Below the pieces are notes generated by a model. The model was given only the letters and a program-made list of their open reading frames with translations, did not search any database and was not told the origin of the DNA. The translations under genes and the position numbers were made by a program. Below, piece by piece: positions 10,558 through 18,731 of a DNA stretch of 64,000 nt. Origin of the DNA: Chthonomonas calidirosea T49 (lineage in GTDB: Bacteria; Armatimonadota; Chthonomonadetes; Chthonomonadales; Chthonomonadaceae); the NCBI RefSeq assembly GCF_000427095.1, contig NC_021487.1:1390924-1454923 (forward strand). The letters are read 5' to 3'. Position 1 is the first letter of the stretch, and the number at the start of each line of letters is the position of its first letter.

Positions 10558-12573
10558 CTAGAGCGTGCTCTGTCGTGTCAACACCGTGTCCCGATCGATA
10601 CGCCGCCACAAAATCGCGTTCGGACTGCCCGGGTCACTCCAAACCACGCGACTACGCACTGATATACCGGACACATAGTCCACGGCTCTTCCTGTCGGCA
10701 CAGCCGAAAGGGCGGTCGCATTGGGAATTTGATCGGTGATATCTGCGTAAACGTATCGCGCCCCATTCACCACATCCACCCTATTGACGTCGCTAATCTG
10801 CAGCGTCACGTTATGAGCAACCCCATAAGTCGTGGGATCGTTGGGGTTCGTGTTAGCGGTTGCGTAGTGAAGCTCACCGATGGTGATCGTCTTACCGGCC
10901 TCGCTGAGAGCAAAGTAGATCCGAGTCGGCGAAGAGCCATTGGTACCATCCCCAATCCAACAGCTTGTCGAAGTGATTTGAGCAGGGCTGCTCACTATAG
11001 AATAGTAGGGGACTGCCATCTGTATCTGCATTCCCCAGCGCCTGTCGGCTCTATAGAAGATACGTATGGGAACGTTCTGGAGGCCGTTGTTTTCGATGCC
11101 GGGCTGGCTAAAGGTTAAGATACCGTTCTTTGCATCCAAAGTGGCAGCGACAAGACTACCCGGGGTGCTCTGTCCGGCCACAATGCGGCACAACTGTTGC
11201 CCGTTATCCATGTCCTGCACGATCAGGTCGGCATCATCTGGAGCGGTATCGGCAGGATCGTTATGAAAGAGGCCATTATAGGTGGTTTGATCGGGCAAGA
11301 TATCGCCTTGAGAAAGAATATGCCCTAATGCGAGACGGATGGTATAAGGGGCTTGGCTTGGAATGACCGAGTCGTCCCGAATGATGTGGTTATCATAGGT
11401 CAAGTAGTCCACGTAGGCCACAAGATTTTGAGGCTGTGCCAATGTCCCGCTGGCCGTTGGTGTGGGTGAAGAGATATGCCCGAGCGGATTGAAGATCAAC
11501 ACTCCACGATTAGCATTATTCGGCTCTTGAGGGCTCAGCCAGGCATATTCATAGGGGTCATCAGTGAACGGCGGGTTCGGCCCCGGTGTCGTGGAGACAA
11601 GCCGGAACTGGCGGCTTACCTGCTCGCTGTAAGGGTCAATGTTTGGCTGCGGGGATGTATTTGGAAAAATAGGTTGCCAAATAGGAACGAGCGGCTGACC
11701 GGCCGGAATATCAGGCACAGTAATTGTTATGGTTTGGGTTTGATAGGTGCTGGGAATTGGATAGCCATTGGCATCCGTCTGATAGGTTCGATAGCGCATG
11801 AAAAAGAGACGAAAATTGGGCCGATTTTCATTTGGATTGGGTGCCGGACGTGGATAAAAGGCGATCTGGTTGTGCGCGTAATCAATCGCGTACTCGTCAG
11901 AAGCGTTGAGCACGGGAATAGGGTTTGGATTGTTAATGTTGGGCTGCGAATCCTCCACGAGGCGGGTCATTGGAGGACCGTAAACGTTAAGACTGTCTGC
12001 GGGGTTTCCATTGCTATCGGTATGGAACACGTTATAAACAGGGCCGTATTGTAGAATATGGATCGAGCCTCCAGCCCCACTAGCCTCCACAGGGATAGTA
12101 AACGATTCCCCTTGAATGTAGCGAATGCGATTGACATCGGAGAAAAAGTAGGGCAGATAGCCGGCAGGCAGGGTGAAATTGTACTGTGCCTGAAGGGCGC
12201 TTAACTCCTGCGGTGTCGCCGGGCTGAGGTCGTCTGGGTTGGTACCATTAAGCACCTGAATGGTGCCATCCGCTTTAGGTAACGCGGAGAGCACGGCAAT
12301 AGGAGGCCCCTCCATATGGCGCAGGCTGGAGAGTTGCTCGTTAGCCAAAATTTGTGCTACAGACATTTCGCTGGTACGCTGCAGCACAACGAAGCCACCG
12401 GGGAAAAGGCTTACCAGAGAAAGAATACCGATGGCTAATATCACCATTGCCACCAGAGTTTCGATAAGTGAAAAGCCACGCCTACGCAAGCGGGCCTTAT
12501 TTGGGGTGTCTAAAGGAATCCGCCAAGCAAGTCGTTTCAGGGGCGGTTCCTTATAGGAATAAGACGGTTTCAT
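10558..12573 (-). CDS. Large PilV-like prepilin
   Basis: About 671 aa. A 30-residue basic leader is followed by RRGFSLIETLVAMVILAIGI, the PilV/GspI-type prepilin signal: Gly-Phe at the cleavage site, Glu at +5 and the LVAM-ILAIG helix. The residues after the helix (LQRTSEMSVAQILANEQLSSLR) match the alpha1 helix of minor pilins. The C-terminal 550 or so residues are a strand-rich region with no recognised domain. ATG 12573 is preceded by GAGAAGG about nine bases upstream. Classical PilV is about 180 aa, so the extra part is the main oddity; it may replace a separate adhesin or scaffold. Upstream lies a 434-base untranslated stretch. Confidence 0.8.
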   Translation of the reverse strand: MKPSYSYKEPPLKRLAWRIPLDTPNKARLRRRGFSLIETLVAMVILAIGILSLVSLFPGGFVVLQRTSEMSVAQILANEQLSSLRHMEGPPIAVLSALPKADGTIQVLNGTNPDDLSPATPQELSALQAQYNFTLPAGYLPYFFSDVNRIRYIQGESFTIPVEASGAGGSIHILQYGPVYNVFHTDSNGNPADSLNVYGPPMTRLVEDSQPNINNPNPIPVLNASDEYAIDYAHNQIAFYPRPAPNPNENRPNFRLFFMRYRTYQTDANGYPIPSTYQTQTITITVPDIPAGQPLVPIWQPIFPNTSPQPNIDPYSEQVSRQFRLVSTTPGPNPPFTDDPYEYAWLSPQEPNNANRGVLIFNPLGHISSPTPTASGTLAQPQNLVAYVDYLTYDNHIIRDDSVIPSQAPYTIRLALGHILSQGDILPDQTTYNGLFHNDPADTAPDDADLIVQDMDNGQQLCRIVAGQSTPGSLVAATLDAKNGILTFSQPGIENNGLQNVPIRIFYRADRRWGMQIQMAVPYYSIVSSPAQITSTSCWIGDGTNGSSPTRIYFALSEAGKTITIGELHYATANTNPNDPTTYGVAHNVTLQISDVNRVDVVNGARYVYADITDQIPNATALSAVPTGRAVDYVSGISVRSRVVWSDPGSPNAILWRRIDRDTVLTRQSTL

Positions 12574-13007
12574 CGTCAATTGCCTTCTCCCAGGCGCCAC
12601 CACGGCAGCGCTAACACTGTTCTCCCTAAACTCCTGTTTTTCCTTCTTTTGAGACTACCGCACCGCAAAAATTGTTCCATATTCCGAATCGGCCCTGCGC
12701 TTATCTTAAACTTGGGCGCTCGAACCCGCTTACGGTCCTAATTCGCTCCTGGATGAAGATAAAGTGAAAGGGGTATCTTATGCTGTGCGTCCTAGCGAAC
12801 GATGTTTTTGCCAACAGCCACTTTCCCCTCACGGCCGGTATGGGGTTTCTAGAAAACCCACAAAACGTTCTGAGGTAAAGCACCATTCCCTCATCGAGGG
12901 AGGAAGCAGATATCCCAAATGGCCAATCTTCCCGCACCAGGGAAAAGGAGGAAGCCCGTAGGGGCACCTAGCTGAGTTGCCCCTACAGAGGCGAGCGGTA
13001 AACGCTT
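12574..13007 (-). other. 434-base untranslated stretch inside the pilus cluster
   Basis: This gap separates the upstream pseudopilin gene from the PilV-like gene. It contains a hairpin near its high-coordinate end (listed separately) and a short minus-strand open frame (12701-12967) with no ribosome site, no recognisable protein features and overlap with the hairpin region, which I do not call. I find no convincing -35/-10 pair. A long leader for the PilV-like operon or a separate promoter without consensus elements remains possible. Confidence 0.4.
12958..12986 (-). terminator. Hairpin after pseudopilin gene
   Basis: A perfect nine-base-pair stem (GTAGGGGCA / TGCCCCTAC) with an 11-base loop lies 21 bases past the stop of the minus-strand pseudopilin gene at 13008. 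The sequence beyond it on the minus strand is pyrimidine-rich (CTTCCTCCTTTTCCC) but not a clean U-run. It probably terminates or attenuates transcription from the core pil genes before the large minor-pilin genes. Confidence 0.5.
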
Positions 13008-14021
13008 TTAGTGATAGTTAAGAGGCAGCTGCTGTTGTGCCTGTTGCAGACTTATTTTTCTGGCCGTGCCGGAAAGCAACAACACAATGACGTTGCCAGA
13101 ATGAGCCACCCCCGCATGATAGGTGTTCCATGTAATAACGGTGGTTTCAGGAGACGGATTTTTGTATTTTAACTGATTACTCAATACCACTGGCGGATTG
13201 GATGGCAGCCCGTATACAGGCACCTGCGCCGTAGTATCACATCCATTTTTTTGATTATACAGTTGGTGAGTCCAGTCCACCGCATAGTGATACTCATAAA
13301 GAGGGTTTCCATTGGCATCGTGCATCCAGTTGCCATTGCTATCCAGCAAAGGACCAATATCCATGCTATCCATAACATAGAAGAGCTTGGGTTGACCCAC
13401 ATACGTGGCCCCAGGGTTAGGGCCGTTCGGTTGTCGTGTCGGCAGATCAGGATCAGAATAGTTAGGACAGGCGGGTGGTGGATTGGTGTTGTTATTTCCC
13501 TGTACCCATGTAACCGGAACGAGTTGGCCATTCGTCAGTGTAAGCGGCCAGTAGGCGATCGTCACTTGTGTTTGGTTGTGTGTTGGGTTATCAGGACAGA
13601 AGAAGGCATTCAGGTCTTTTAATTTGTTCGGATAGAGGTAGGCACCTACGCCTGTAGCCTGAAAATACTCGGTTGCCTGCCCCATCGGCACAATAGGGTC
13701 ACCAGGAAGCGCCGGTTCTCCTGATGGCATTCCAGGTTGGACGTTCGTCAGCGCCGTTTCAGCGTAGCCAAAAAGGGCTGGTGGATAAGTTCCCTCATCC
13801 TCATGATAGAGCCGAACGGCCTCATATACATCGTGCATATTACCCATCGTCGTCGCTTGGCGGGCCTGCTCCCGGGCAGCCGCGAATACCGGAAAGAGAA
13901 TGGCTGCCAAGACAGCAATGATCGCGATGACAGTAAGAAGTTCCACCAACGTAAAAGCACGTACTGCAGTTGTGTGCGACTTTCCAGGCATTTTTACCCC
14001 CATTTCGCTGCTCATGCACAT
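13008..14021 (-). CDS. Type IV pseudopilin, degenerate H-X9-DG family (paralogue 1)
   Basis: About 337 aa with the prepilin signal AFTLVELLTVIAIIAVLAAI followed by LFPVFAAAREQAR, typical of H-X9-DG (DUF1559-like) pseudopilins. The start is set by AAGGAGG seven bases before ATG 14021; in-frame ATGs at 14003 and 13991 lack this. The body contains DIGPLLDSNGN and HYAVDWT, shared with the next gene's product, showing that the two are paralogues. Near the C-terminus the family hallmark reads H-SGNVIVLLL-SG, that is H-X9-SG, with the usual Asp replaced by Ser. It lies 60 bases after the paralogous gene and downstream of the prepilin peptidase, so it is likely a structural or minor subunit of this pilus. 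Confidence 0.85.
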   Translation of the reverse strand: MCMSSEMGVKMPGKSHTTAVRAFTLVELLTVIAIIAVLAAILFPVFAAAREQARQATTMGNMHDVYEAVRLYHEDEGTYPPALFGYAETALTNVQPGMPSGEPALPGDPIVPMGQATEYFQATGVGAYLYPNKLKDLNAFFCPDNPTHNQTQVTIAYWPLTLTNGQLVPVTWVQGNNNTNPPPACPNYSDPDLPTRQPNGPNPGATYVGQPKLFYVMDSMDIGPLLDSNGNWMHDANGNPLYEYHYAVDWTHQLYNQKNGCDTTAQVPVYGLPSNPPVVLSNQLKYKNPSPETTVITWNTYHAGVAHSGNVIVLLLSGTARKISLQQAQQQLPLNYH

Positions 14022-14081
14022 TGGCAAGCCTCCTTGCAGCTTTTTGTAGTTTCTATTGGACTCACCATGATAATGACGTTG

Positions 14082-14852
14082 TCACTGGGCGAATTTGAGC
14101 GGCCCCTTTTGCGCAAAAGTTTTTGCATCCACCGCCTTTGCGGTACCGTTTAGGAAAATTACGAGCGTTTTGTCTACTCCATTCACTGCAGCATGATAAG
14201 TACACCAAGTGATAACCGTTTGCGATGGGTTTGCTGTCTCGGCATACTTAAGTTGGTTCGGGGCATCCCCAGGCCCCGATGCACCTGTCCAGTCCAGACT
14301 GTAGTGCAGTTCGTAAACGTAGCCGCCTGCATTGCGCACCGGATTGCCGTTGCTATCCAGTTGAGGACCGATATCGTATGAGTCGAACGGATAGTAGGAA
14401 GCAGCCGTCCCTACCGGCAGCGTCACAGCGTTGCCAGCATTATGCTGCATGAGTGGCGTGTAGACAACCGGCTGGTTCGCTAATGTCGAGCTAGCAGTGG
14501 CCGGGTACACGACCTGGTTAACGGTGAGAGTCTGGTTGTTAGTCGGGTTGTCAGGGCAGGAGAAAGTGGCGTCACTGTTGAGAAGCTTGGCACCAAACAG
14601 AGGTTTATAGCCAGATATGCCTGCAAACTGCCATAATACAGGTGGATACAAATGATTATCCGTTTCATAAAGCCTGAGGGCTACATAGATATCGTGCATG
14701 TTGGACATGCAGGTCGACTCGCGAGCCTGCTCCCTTGCCCTACTGATAACAGGAAACAGAATAGCGGCAAGTATGGCAATAATGGCTATGACAACAAGCA
14801 TCTCGATCAGCGTAAAGGCCGATCGACTCTTTTGAACAGATGGCAAAAACAT
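14082..14852 (-). CDS. Type IV pseudopilin, degenerate H-X9-DG family (paralogue 2)
   Basis: About 256 aa. The N-terminus [20 protein letters not shown] is a canonical prepilin cleavage and methylation motif with Glu +5, followed by AREQARESTCMSNMHDIYVA. ATG 14852 has AGGGGAG eight bases upstream; the longer open frame reaching 14981 would overlap the prepilin peptidase gene. It shares YDIGPQLDSNGNP and HYSLDWT with the neighbouring pseudopilin and ends with a TYHA...VIFLNGTAK segment that corresponds to the H-X9-DG region but lacks the DG. It lies 85 bases after the peptidase gene. It could be the major subunit or one of a pair; the sequence does not decide. Confidence 0.85.
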   Translation of the reverse strand: MFLPSVQKSRSAFTLIEMLVVIAIIAILAAILFPVISRAREQARESTCMSNMHDIYVALRLYETDNHLYPPVLWQFAGISGYKPLFGAKLLNSDATFSCPDNPTNNQTLTVNQVVYPATASSTLANQPVVYTPLMQHNAGNAVTLPVGTAASYYPFDSYDIGPQLDSNGNPVRNAGGYVYELHYSLDWTGASGPGDAPNQLKYAETANPSQTVITWCTYHAAVNGVDKTLVIFLNGTAKAVDAKTFAQKGPLKFAQ

Positions 14853-14937
14853 GGCACGAGCTCCCCTAAAAACTCCCTCTACAGAAGTATAGCACGCCTC
14901 CGTTGAAGTTTGACGACGTTTGTCTTTTTTTGGTTCC

Positions 14938-16002
14938 TTATCGGGAAAACGCATAAGCGAGATAGGCGTTGACCAGTGCATTTCCCCAAAACAGTGTTAG
15001 GAAGAAGCCGATTACAAGAAAAGGGCCGAAGGGAATGGCTGTGGGCGCAGGCACCCAATCTTCGGCTGCGGGGTTCTCTTGGACTACCTTTTCCCCCCTC
15101 CATCGTTTCCAAAGATCGCCTAGATAAGCCCAAAGGTCGCCCAGGATAAGGCACCAAACGATAGCCCAAACCTCGTGAAGCAGATAGCCTGCTGGGCTAA
15201 CATGCTCGCCATCTTGTTCTCCCTCGGCCAAGGCTAGCTCCTCTTGATGGTTCGATGAGCGATGCCTCCGAAGATAGATTAAAACAGGCCCTACGATGAG
15301 ACCTGCCAGGCACGATAGCACTACCCACACCGGCAGCAGCCGCAATGGATTTTCACTATGTGTCACCTGTAGGGCGAGCATGGCGCCCATGCCGCGCCCT
15401 AATAGCACGTCTCCTAACCCCATGGCCTCAACGCCCTTCCAGAGCCAACCTAAAATGCGGATGCTTCCGAAAAGGAGCGTCCCGATAACGGCACCCCAAA
15501 TCGAAACCGGCAGCCATCCTCCTACAAACGGATGGATAGTGGCATGACGTCCCCATTCGACAAGCTCTAGCCCTATCGGAATACAGAACAGAAGGATGTT
15601 CAGCGTGTCCGGTATGGTAAAAGTTGCCAGGTCTATAAAAAACACCGGTATCAGCACCGCCGTATATGCCAGTAAAGCAAGGCAGATCAGTGCTCCCTCT
15701 TCCATAAAGCGTAGCACGACAAGGGTGAAGAGAACGCCGGTCAGCAGCTCTACCCCGAAATAGCGCCATGCGATGGGTTTTCCGCAATAGCGACATCGGC
15801 AACGCAGTATCAGAAAGCTGAAAAGGGGGATCAGATCGAGGGCTCCTAAGCGATGTCGGCAATGAGGACATATAGAAAATCGCGGTTCTAAAAGCGATAG
15901 TCCTTTCGGAAGCCGATAGATAACTGCGTTAAGAAAACTCCCGATAGTGATGCCACAGAGAAAGGCAACGCCTCCTAGAAACCAGAGGGGCACAAAGATC
16001 AT
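14938..16002 (-). CDS. pilD: Prepilin peptidase (type IV leader peptidase, A24 family)
   Basis: An integral membrane aspartic protease that cuts prepilin leaders and methylates the new N-terminus. The N-terminal part holds the cytoplasmic zinc-binding domain with two CxxC pairs (CPHC, CRYC). The two catalytic aspartates are in FFIDLATFTIPD and in the GxGD motif GLGDVLLG; the usual Lys after GxGD is absent. About 354 aa from ATG 16002; a TTG at 16029 would add nine residues but neither has a clear Shine-Dalgarno. Unusually for the family, a hydrophilic stretch of about 60-70 residues (rich in Glu, Arg, Trp) lies before the last membrane span. Its substrates are presumably the five pilin-like proteins encoded next to it and the two at 56.9 and 58.5 kb. 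Confidence 0.9.
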   Translation of the reverse strand: MIFVPLWFLGGVAFLCGITIGSFLNAVIYRLPKGLSLLEPRFSICPHCRHRLGALDLIPLFSFLILRCRCRYCGKPIAWRYFGVELLTGVLFTLVVLRFMEEGALICLALLAYTAVLIPVFFIDLATFTIPDTLNILLFCIPIGLELVEWGRHATIHPFVGGWLPVSIWGAVIGTLLFGSIRILGWLWKGVEAMGLGDVLLGRGMGAMLALQVTHSENPLRLLPVWVVLSCLAGLIVGPVLIYLRRHRSSNHQEELALAEGEQDGEHVSPAGYLLHEVWAIVWCLILGDLWAYLGDLWKRWRGEKVVQENPAAEDWVPAPTAIPFGPFLVIGFFLTLFWGNALVNAYLAYAFSR

Positions 16003-16052
16003 GGTGTTGTTTCTAAATTCTTGAGTCAACTGCTAGTTCTTAAGTTAACTGT

Positions 16053-16080
16053 AACCAGGCTCCCTTAAGGGAGCCTGGTT
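16053..16080 (-). terminator. Perfect 28-base palindrome between pilC and pilD
   Basis: AACCAGGCTCCCTT and its exact reverse complement are adjacent, giving a 14-base-pair potential stem with essentially no spacer, 31 bases past the pilC stop. There is no strong U-run on the minus strand (ACAGTTAAC follows), so it may be an attenuator or RNA-processing element in the middle of the pil operon and not a full terminator. A palindromic protein-binding site is an alternative. Confidence 0.5.
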
Positions 16081-16111
16081 TATGCTGACAGAGTAGCTGT
16101 TTAAGGCGGGC

Positions 16112-17344
16112 TTATTCGCCACCGCCGCCACCGCTTAGGTTGGATACCACCTGAATGAGCGGCATGAAAAGGGCAATGACGATAAAACCTACGCAGAACC
16201 CCAGGAACACGATCATGATCGGCTCGATAGCCGCCGTGAGCGACTGGAGCTGCGCATCCACTTCGCCCTCGTAAAAATCGGCCACCTTTGTCAGCATGTG
16301 ATCGAGCGAACCCGATTCCTCACCAATGGAGATCATGTGCACGACCATCGGCGGAAAGAGTCGGCTCTTCTCTAAGGGATCTTTAATTCGTTCTCCCTCT
16401 CGAATGCGCGCTCGTGCCGCCATAATGGCATCGCTGACAATGACGTTACCCACCGCTCCGGCCACCGTCTCCATCGCTTGTAGAATGGGCACGCCAGCGG
16501 AGAGCAGCGTTGAGAGCGTGCGGGCAAATCGTGCCAAAGTGACCTTGTGGATCAACTTGCTGAAGACGGGTATCCAGGAGATTTTGAAGCGGTCAATGAA
16601 CCTCCGACCGGGGCGGGTACGGCCTAGCATCTTGATGGAAAACCACACGAGGAAGATGATCAGCAGCCCGATGTACCATTTGCTCTTCAGGAAGTTGCTG
16701 AAGTCCACCAGAACCTGCGTCATCCAAGGAAGCTCTTTTACTCCCAGATCCTTAAATAGGTCTATGAACTTCGGCACGATGAAAGTGGTTAGCCCCAACA
16801 CGATGAGCACTGCCACGATCACGACGATGGTCGGATAGGTGAGGGCCGATTTTACCTTACGGCGCAGCTCCATATCCTTTTCGAGGAAGTGTGCGAGGCG
16901 TTGCAACGACTCCTCAAGTACGCCGCCGACCTCCCCAGCGCGGATAAGCCCGATGAAGAGGTTATTGAACACGGCAGGGTACTTCGACATGGCCTTTGAG
17001 AGCGTAGAACCGCCCTCTACCTCCACTTGAACCTCTTTGATAATGCGGCGGAGCTTGGGGTTTTGGGTCTGCTCACCCAACACATCGAGCGTACGCACTA
17101 ACGAGACGCCCGCGTCAATCATGGTAGAGAACTGGCGACAGAAGATGGCGACATCGCGCAGCTTTACACGGCCAAAGCCGGTGCCTGACGTGGTTCCTTT
17201 TGTCTTACCTGTTTTCTTTATTGTGGTGACGCGGAAGCCTTGTTCTTGCAGACGACGCGTGAGGATCTCCTCGCTCTCGGCTTCCGACGTCCCTGTGCGC
17301 ACGTTGCCCGTGGCATCACTTACGGTGTACTGAAAGATAGGCAT
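16112..17344 (-). CDS. pilC: Type IV pilus inner-membrane platform protein PilC (GspF family)
   Basis: 410 aa, the normal size for PilC. It has the N-terminal region found in PilC (MPIFQYTVSDATGNV), then two GspF cytoplasmic helical domains at about residues 70-195 and 270-395, each leading into membrane spans (for example TIVVIVAVLIVLGLTTFIVP and IMIVFLGFCVGFIVIALF). Family knowledge places it in the inner membrane, coupling the PilB and PilT motors to pilin insertion or removal. The C-terminus is a Gly-rich tail (GGGGGE). ATG 17344 has AGGAGG overlapping the region of the pilT stop, only 10 bases upstream, so it is probably translated together with pilT. Confidence 0.95.
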   Translation of the reverse strand: MPIFQYTVSDATGNVRTGTSEAESEEILTRRLQEQGFRVTTIKKTGKTKGTTSGTGFGRVKLRDVAIFCRQFSTMIDAGVSLVRTLDVLGEQTQNPKLRRIIKEVQVEVEGGSTLSKAMSKYPAVFNNLFIGLIRAGEVGGVLEESLQRLAHFLEKDMELRRKVKSALTYPTIVVIVAVLIVLGLTTFIVPKFIDLFKDLGVKELPWMTQVLVDFSNFLKSKWYIGLLIIFLVWFSIKMLGRTRPGRRFIDRFKISWIPVFSKLIHKVTLARFARTLSTLLSAGVPILQAMETVAGAVGNVIVSDAIMAARARIREGERIKDPLEKSRLFPPMVVHMISIGEESGSLDHMLTKVADFYEGEVDAQLQSLTAAIEPIMIVFLGFCVGFIVIALFMPLIQVVSNLSGGGGGE

Positions 17345-17354
17345 AGGCAGCCTC

Positions 17355-18635
17355 CTAGTATCGGTTCATACCGCCCTGACCACCGGGTTGTCCCCCTTGG
17401 GGCATGGTAACGGTACGGATCATCTTTTCGAGTTCAGTTGGGTTCATGGCACGCGACATGGCCTCTTCCAGCGTAATGAGGCCGCGCAGATAGAGGTCGC
17501 GCAAGGCTTGATCCATTGTCTGCATGCCAAGGCTCCCGCTGGTTTGGATCATCGAGGTGATCTGATGGGCTTTGTTTTCACGGATGAGGTTGCGAATGGC
17601 CGGGCTCGCCCTCATGATCTCCATAGCACACACGCGACCAGGTTGGCCGGCACGCGGCAGCAGCTGTTGACAGAGGATAGCTTGGAGGTTATTGGAGAGC
17701 TGCAGGCGCACCTGCTCTTGCTGGCCGGGAGGGAACGAGTCGACGATGCGCTCCACCGACGTCGCAGCCGAGTTGGTGTGGAGGGTTGCGAACACCAAGT
17801 GCCCTGTTTCAGCAGCGGAGACCGCCATCTGCATGGTTTCTAGGTCGCGCATCTCCCCAACGAGAATTACATCGGGGTCTTCGCGCAGAGCGGCACGTAG
17901 CGCCTTACTGAACTGGCGTGTGTCCTGCCCCACCTCACGTTGATTGATGATGCTGAACTTATGCGTATGAAGGTACTCGATGGGGTCCTCGATGGTGATG
18001 ATATGGCGGCTCTGTTCCGAGTTGATGCGGTCAATCATGGCCGCAAGCGTGGTGGATTTTCCGGAACCGGTAGGCCCTGTTACCAGCACCAGTCCGCGCG
18101 GCAGGCGCGTTAACTCGATAAGCACAGACGGCAGTCCGAGCTGTTCAATGGTGGGGATTTTTTGCGGGATTTGGCGGAAAGCGCTCGCCACATTTCCCTT
18201 ATCACGGAACACGTTTACACGGAAACGAGCCGACCGTGCCATTTGGTAGGAGAAGTCGAGTTCGAGGTCGGTCTCGAAGCGCTGTATCTGCTCGTCAGTG
18301 AGGATTTCGTAGACGAGGCGCTGCGAGTCGCGTGGGGTTACTTTTTCAAAGGGTAGCGGCTGCAGGGCGCCATCAATGCGCACAACAGGCGGGATACCCA
18401 CAGCCAGATGCAAGTCGGAGGCACCCTTTTCCACGACGATTCGCAGTAGATCGTCAATATGTGCGTCATCGAGCGGTGCAGGGCGTGCGCTTGTTACCTG
18501 CACCGTCTGAGGCGGAGGGCTTACCGGTGGCGGGGGCGCCCCCCCTGTTCCCGGAGTGCCCATCAATGGATTGGATACTGGTGGTGTCCCCTGTTGGGGT
18601 GGACGATTAGACGGATTCATATTTGACACTTCCAT
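17355..18635 (-). CDS. pilT: Pilus retraction ATPase PilT
   Basis: 426 aa. After a Pro/Gly-rich extension of roughly 55 residues not found in classical PilT (about 345-370 aa), the sequence shows the Walker A loop GPTGSGKSTT, the acidic Asp-box region, Walker B in DVILVGEMRDLETMQ, the His box GHLVFATLHTNSA, and the PilT signature AIRNLIRE near the C-terminus. It powers pilus depolymerisation and twitching at the inner membrane. ATG 18635 is preceded by AAAGGG four bases upstream; a second ATG at 18620 is weaker. It lies between pilB and pilC, with a hairpin upstream. Confidence 0.95.
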   Translation of the reverse strand: MEVSNMNPSNRPPQQGTPPVSNPLMGTPGTGGAPPPPVSPPPQTVQVTSARPAPLDDAHIDDLLRIVVEKGASDLHLAVGIPPVVRIDGALQPLPFEKVTPRDSQRLVYEILTDEQIQRFETDLELDFSYQMARSARFRVNVFRDKGNVASAFRQIPQKIPTIEQLGLPSVLIELTRLPRGLVLVTGPTGSGKSTTLAAMIDRINSEQSRHIITIEDPIEYLHTHKFSIINQREVGQDTRQFSKALRAALREDPDVILVGEMRDLETMQMAVSAAETGHLVFATLHTNSAATSVERIVDSFPPGQQEQVRLQLSNNLQAILCQQLLPRAGQPGRVCAMEIMRASPAIRNLIRENKAHQITSMIQTSGSLGMQTMDQALRDLYLRGLITLEEAMSRAMNPTELEKMIRTVTMPQGGQPGGQGGMNRY

Positions 18636-18669
18636 AAAACCCTTTCAGAATTCAAAAGAGTGCTTTTTC

Positions 18670-18699
18670 AGAGGATGCAGTGAGAAACAGGCATCCTCT
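18670..18699 (-). other. Hairpin between pilB and pilT
   Basis: AGAGGATGC and its exact reverse complement flank a 12-base loop in the 96-base pilB-pilT gap. On the transcribed strand the stem is followed by GAAAAAGC and no U-run, which argues against simple termination. It may set the ratio of extension to retraction ATPase by RNA processing or stability. Confidence 0.45.
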
Positions 18700-18731
18700 A
18701 AATAGTATACGCACCAAATCTTCAAGGAGGC

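Noticed and set aside
12701-12967. Open frame of about 88 codons in the gap before the PilV-like gene
   Set aside because: No ribosome site, no family-like composition, and it overlaps a hairpin terminator region; the frame is typical of chance.
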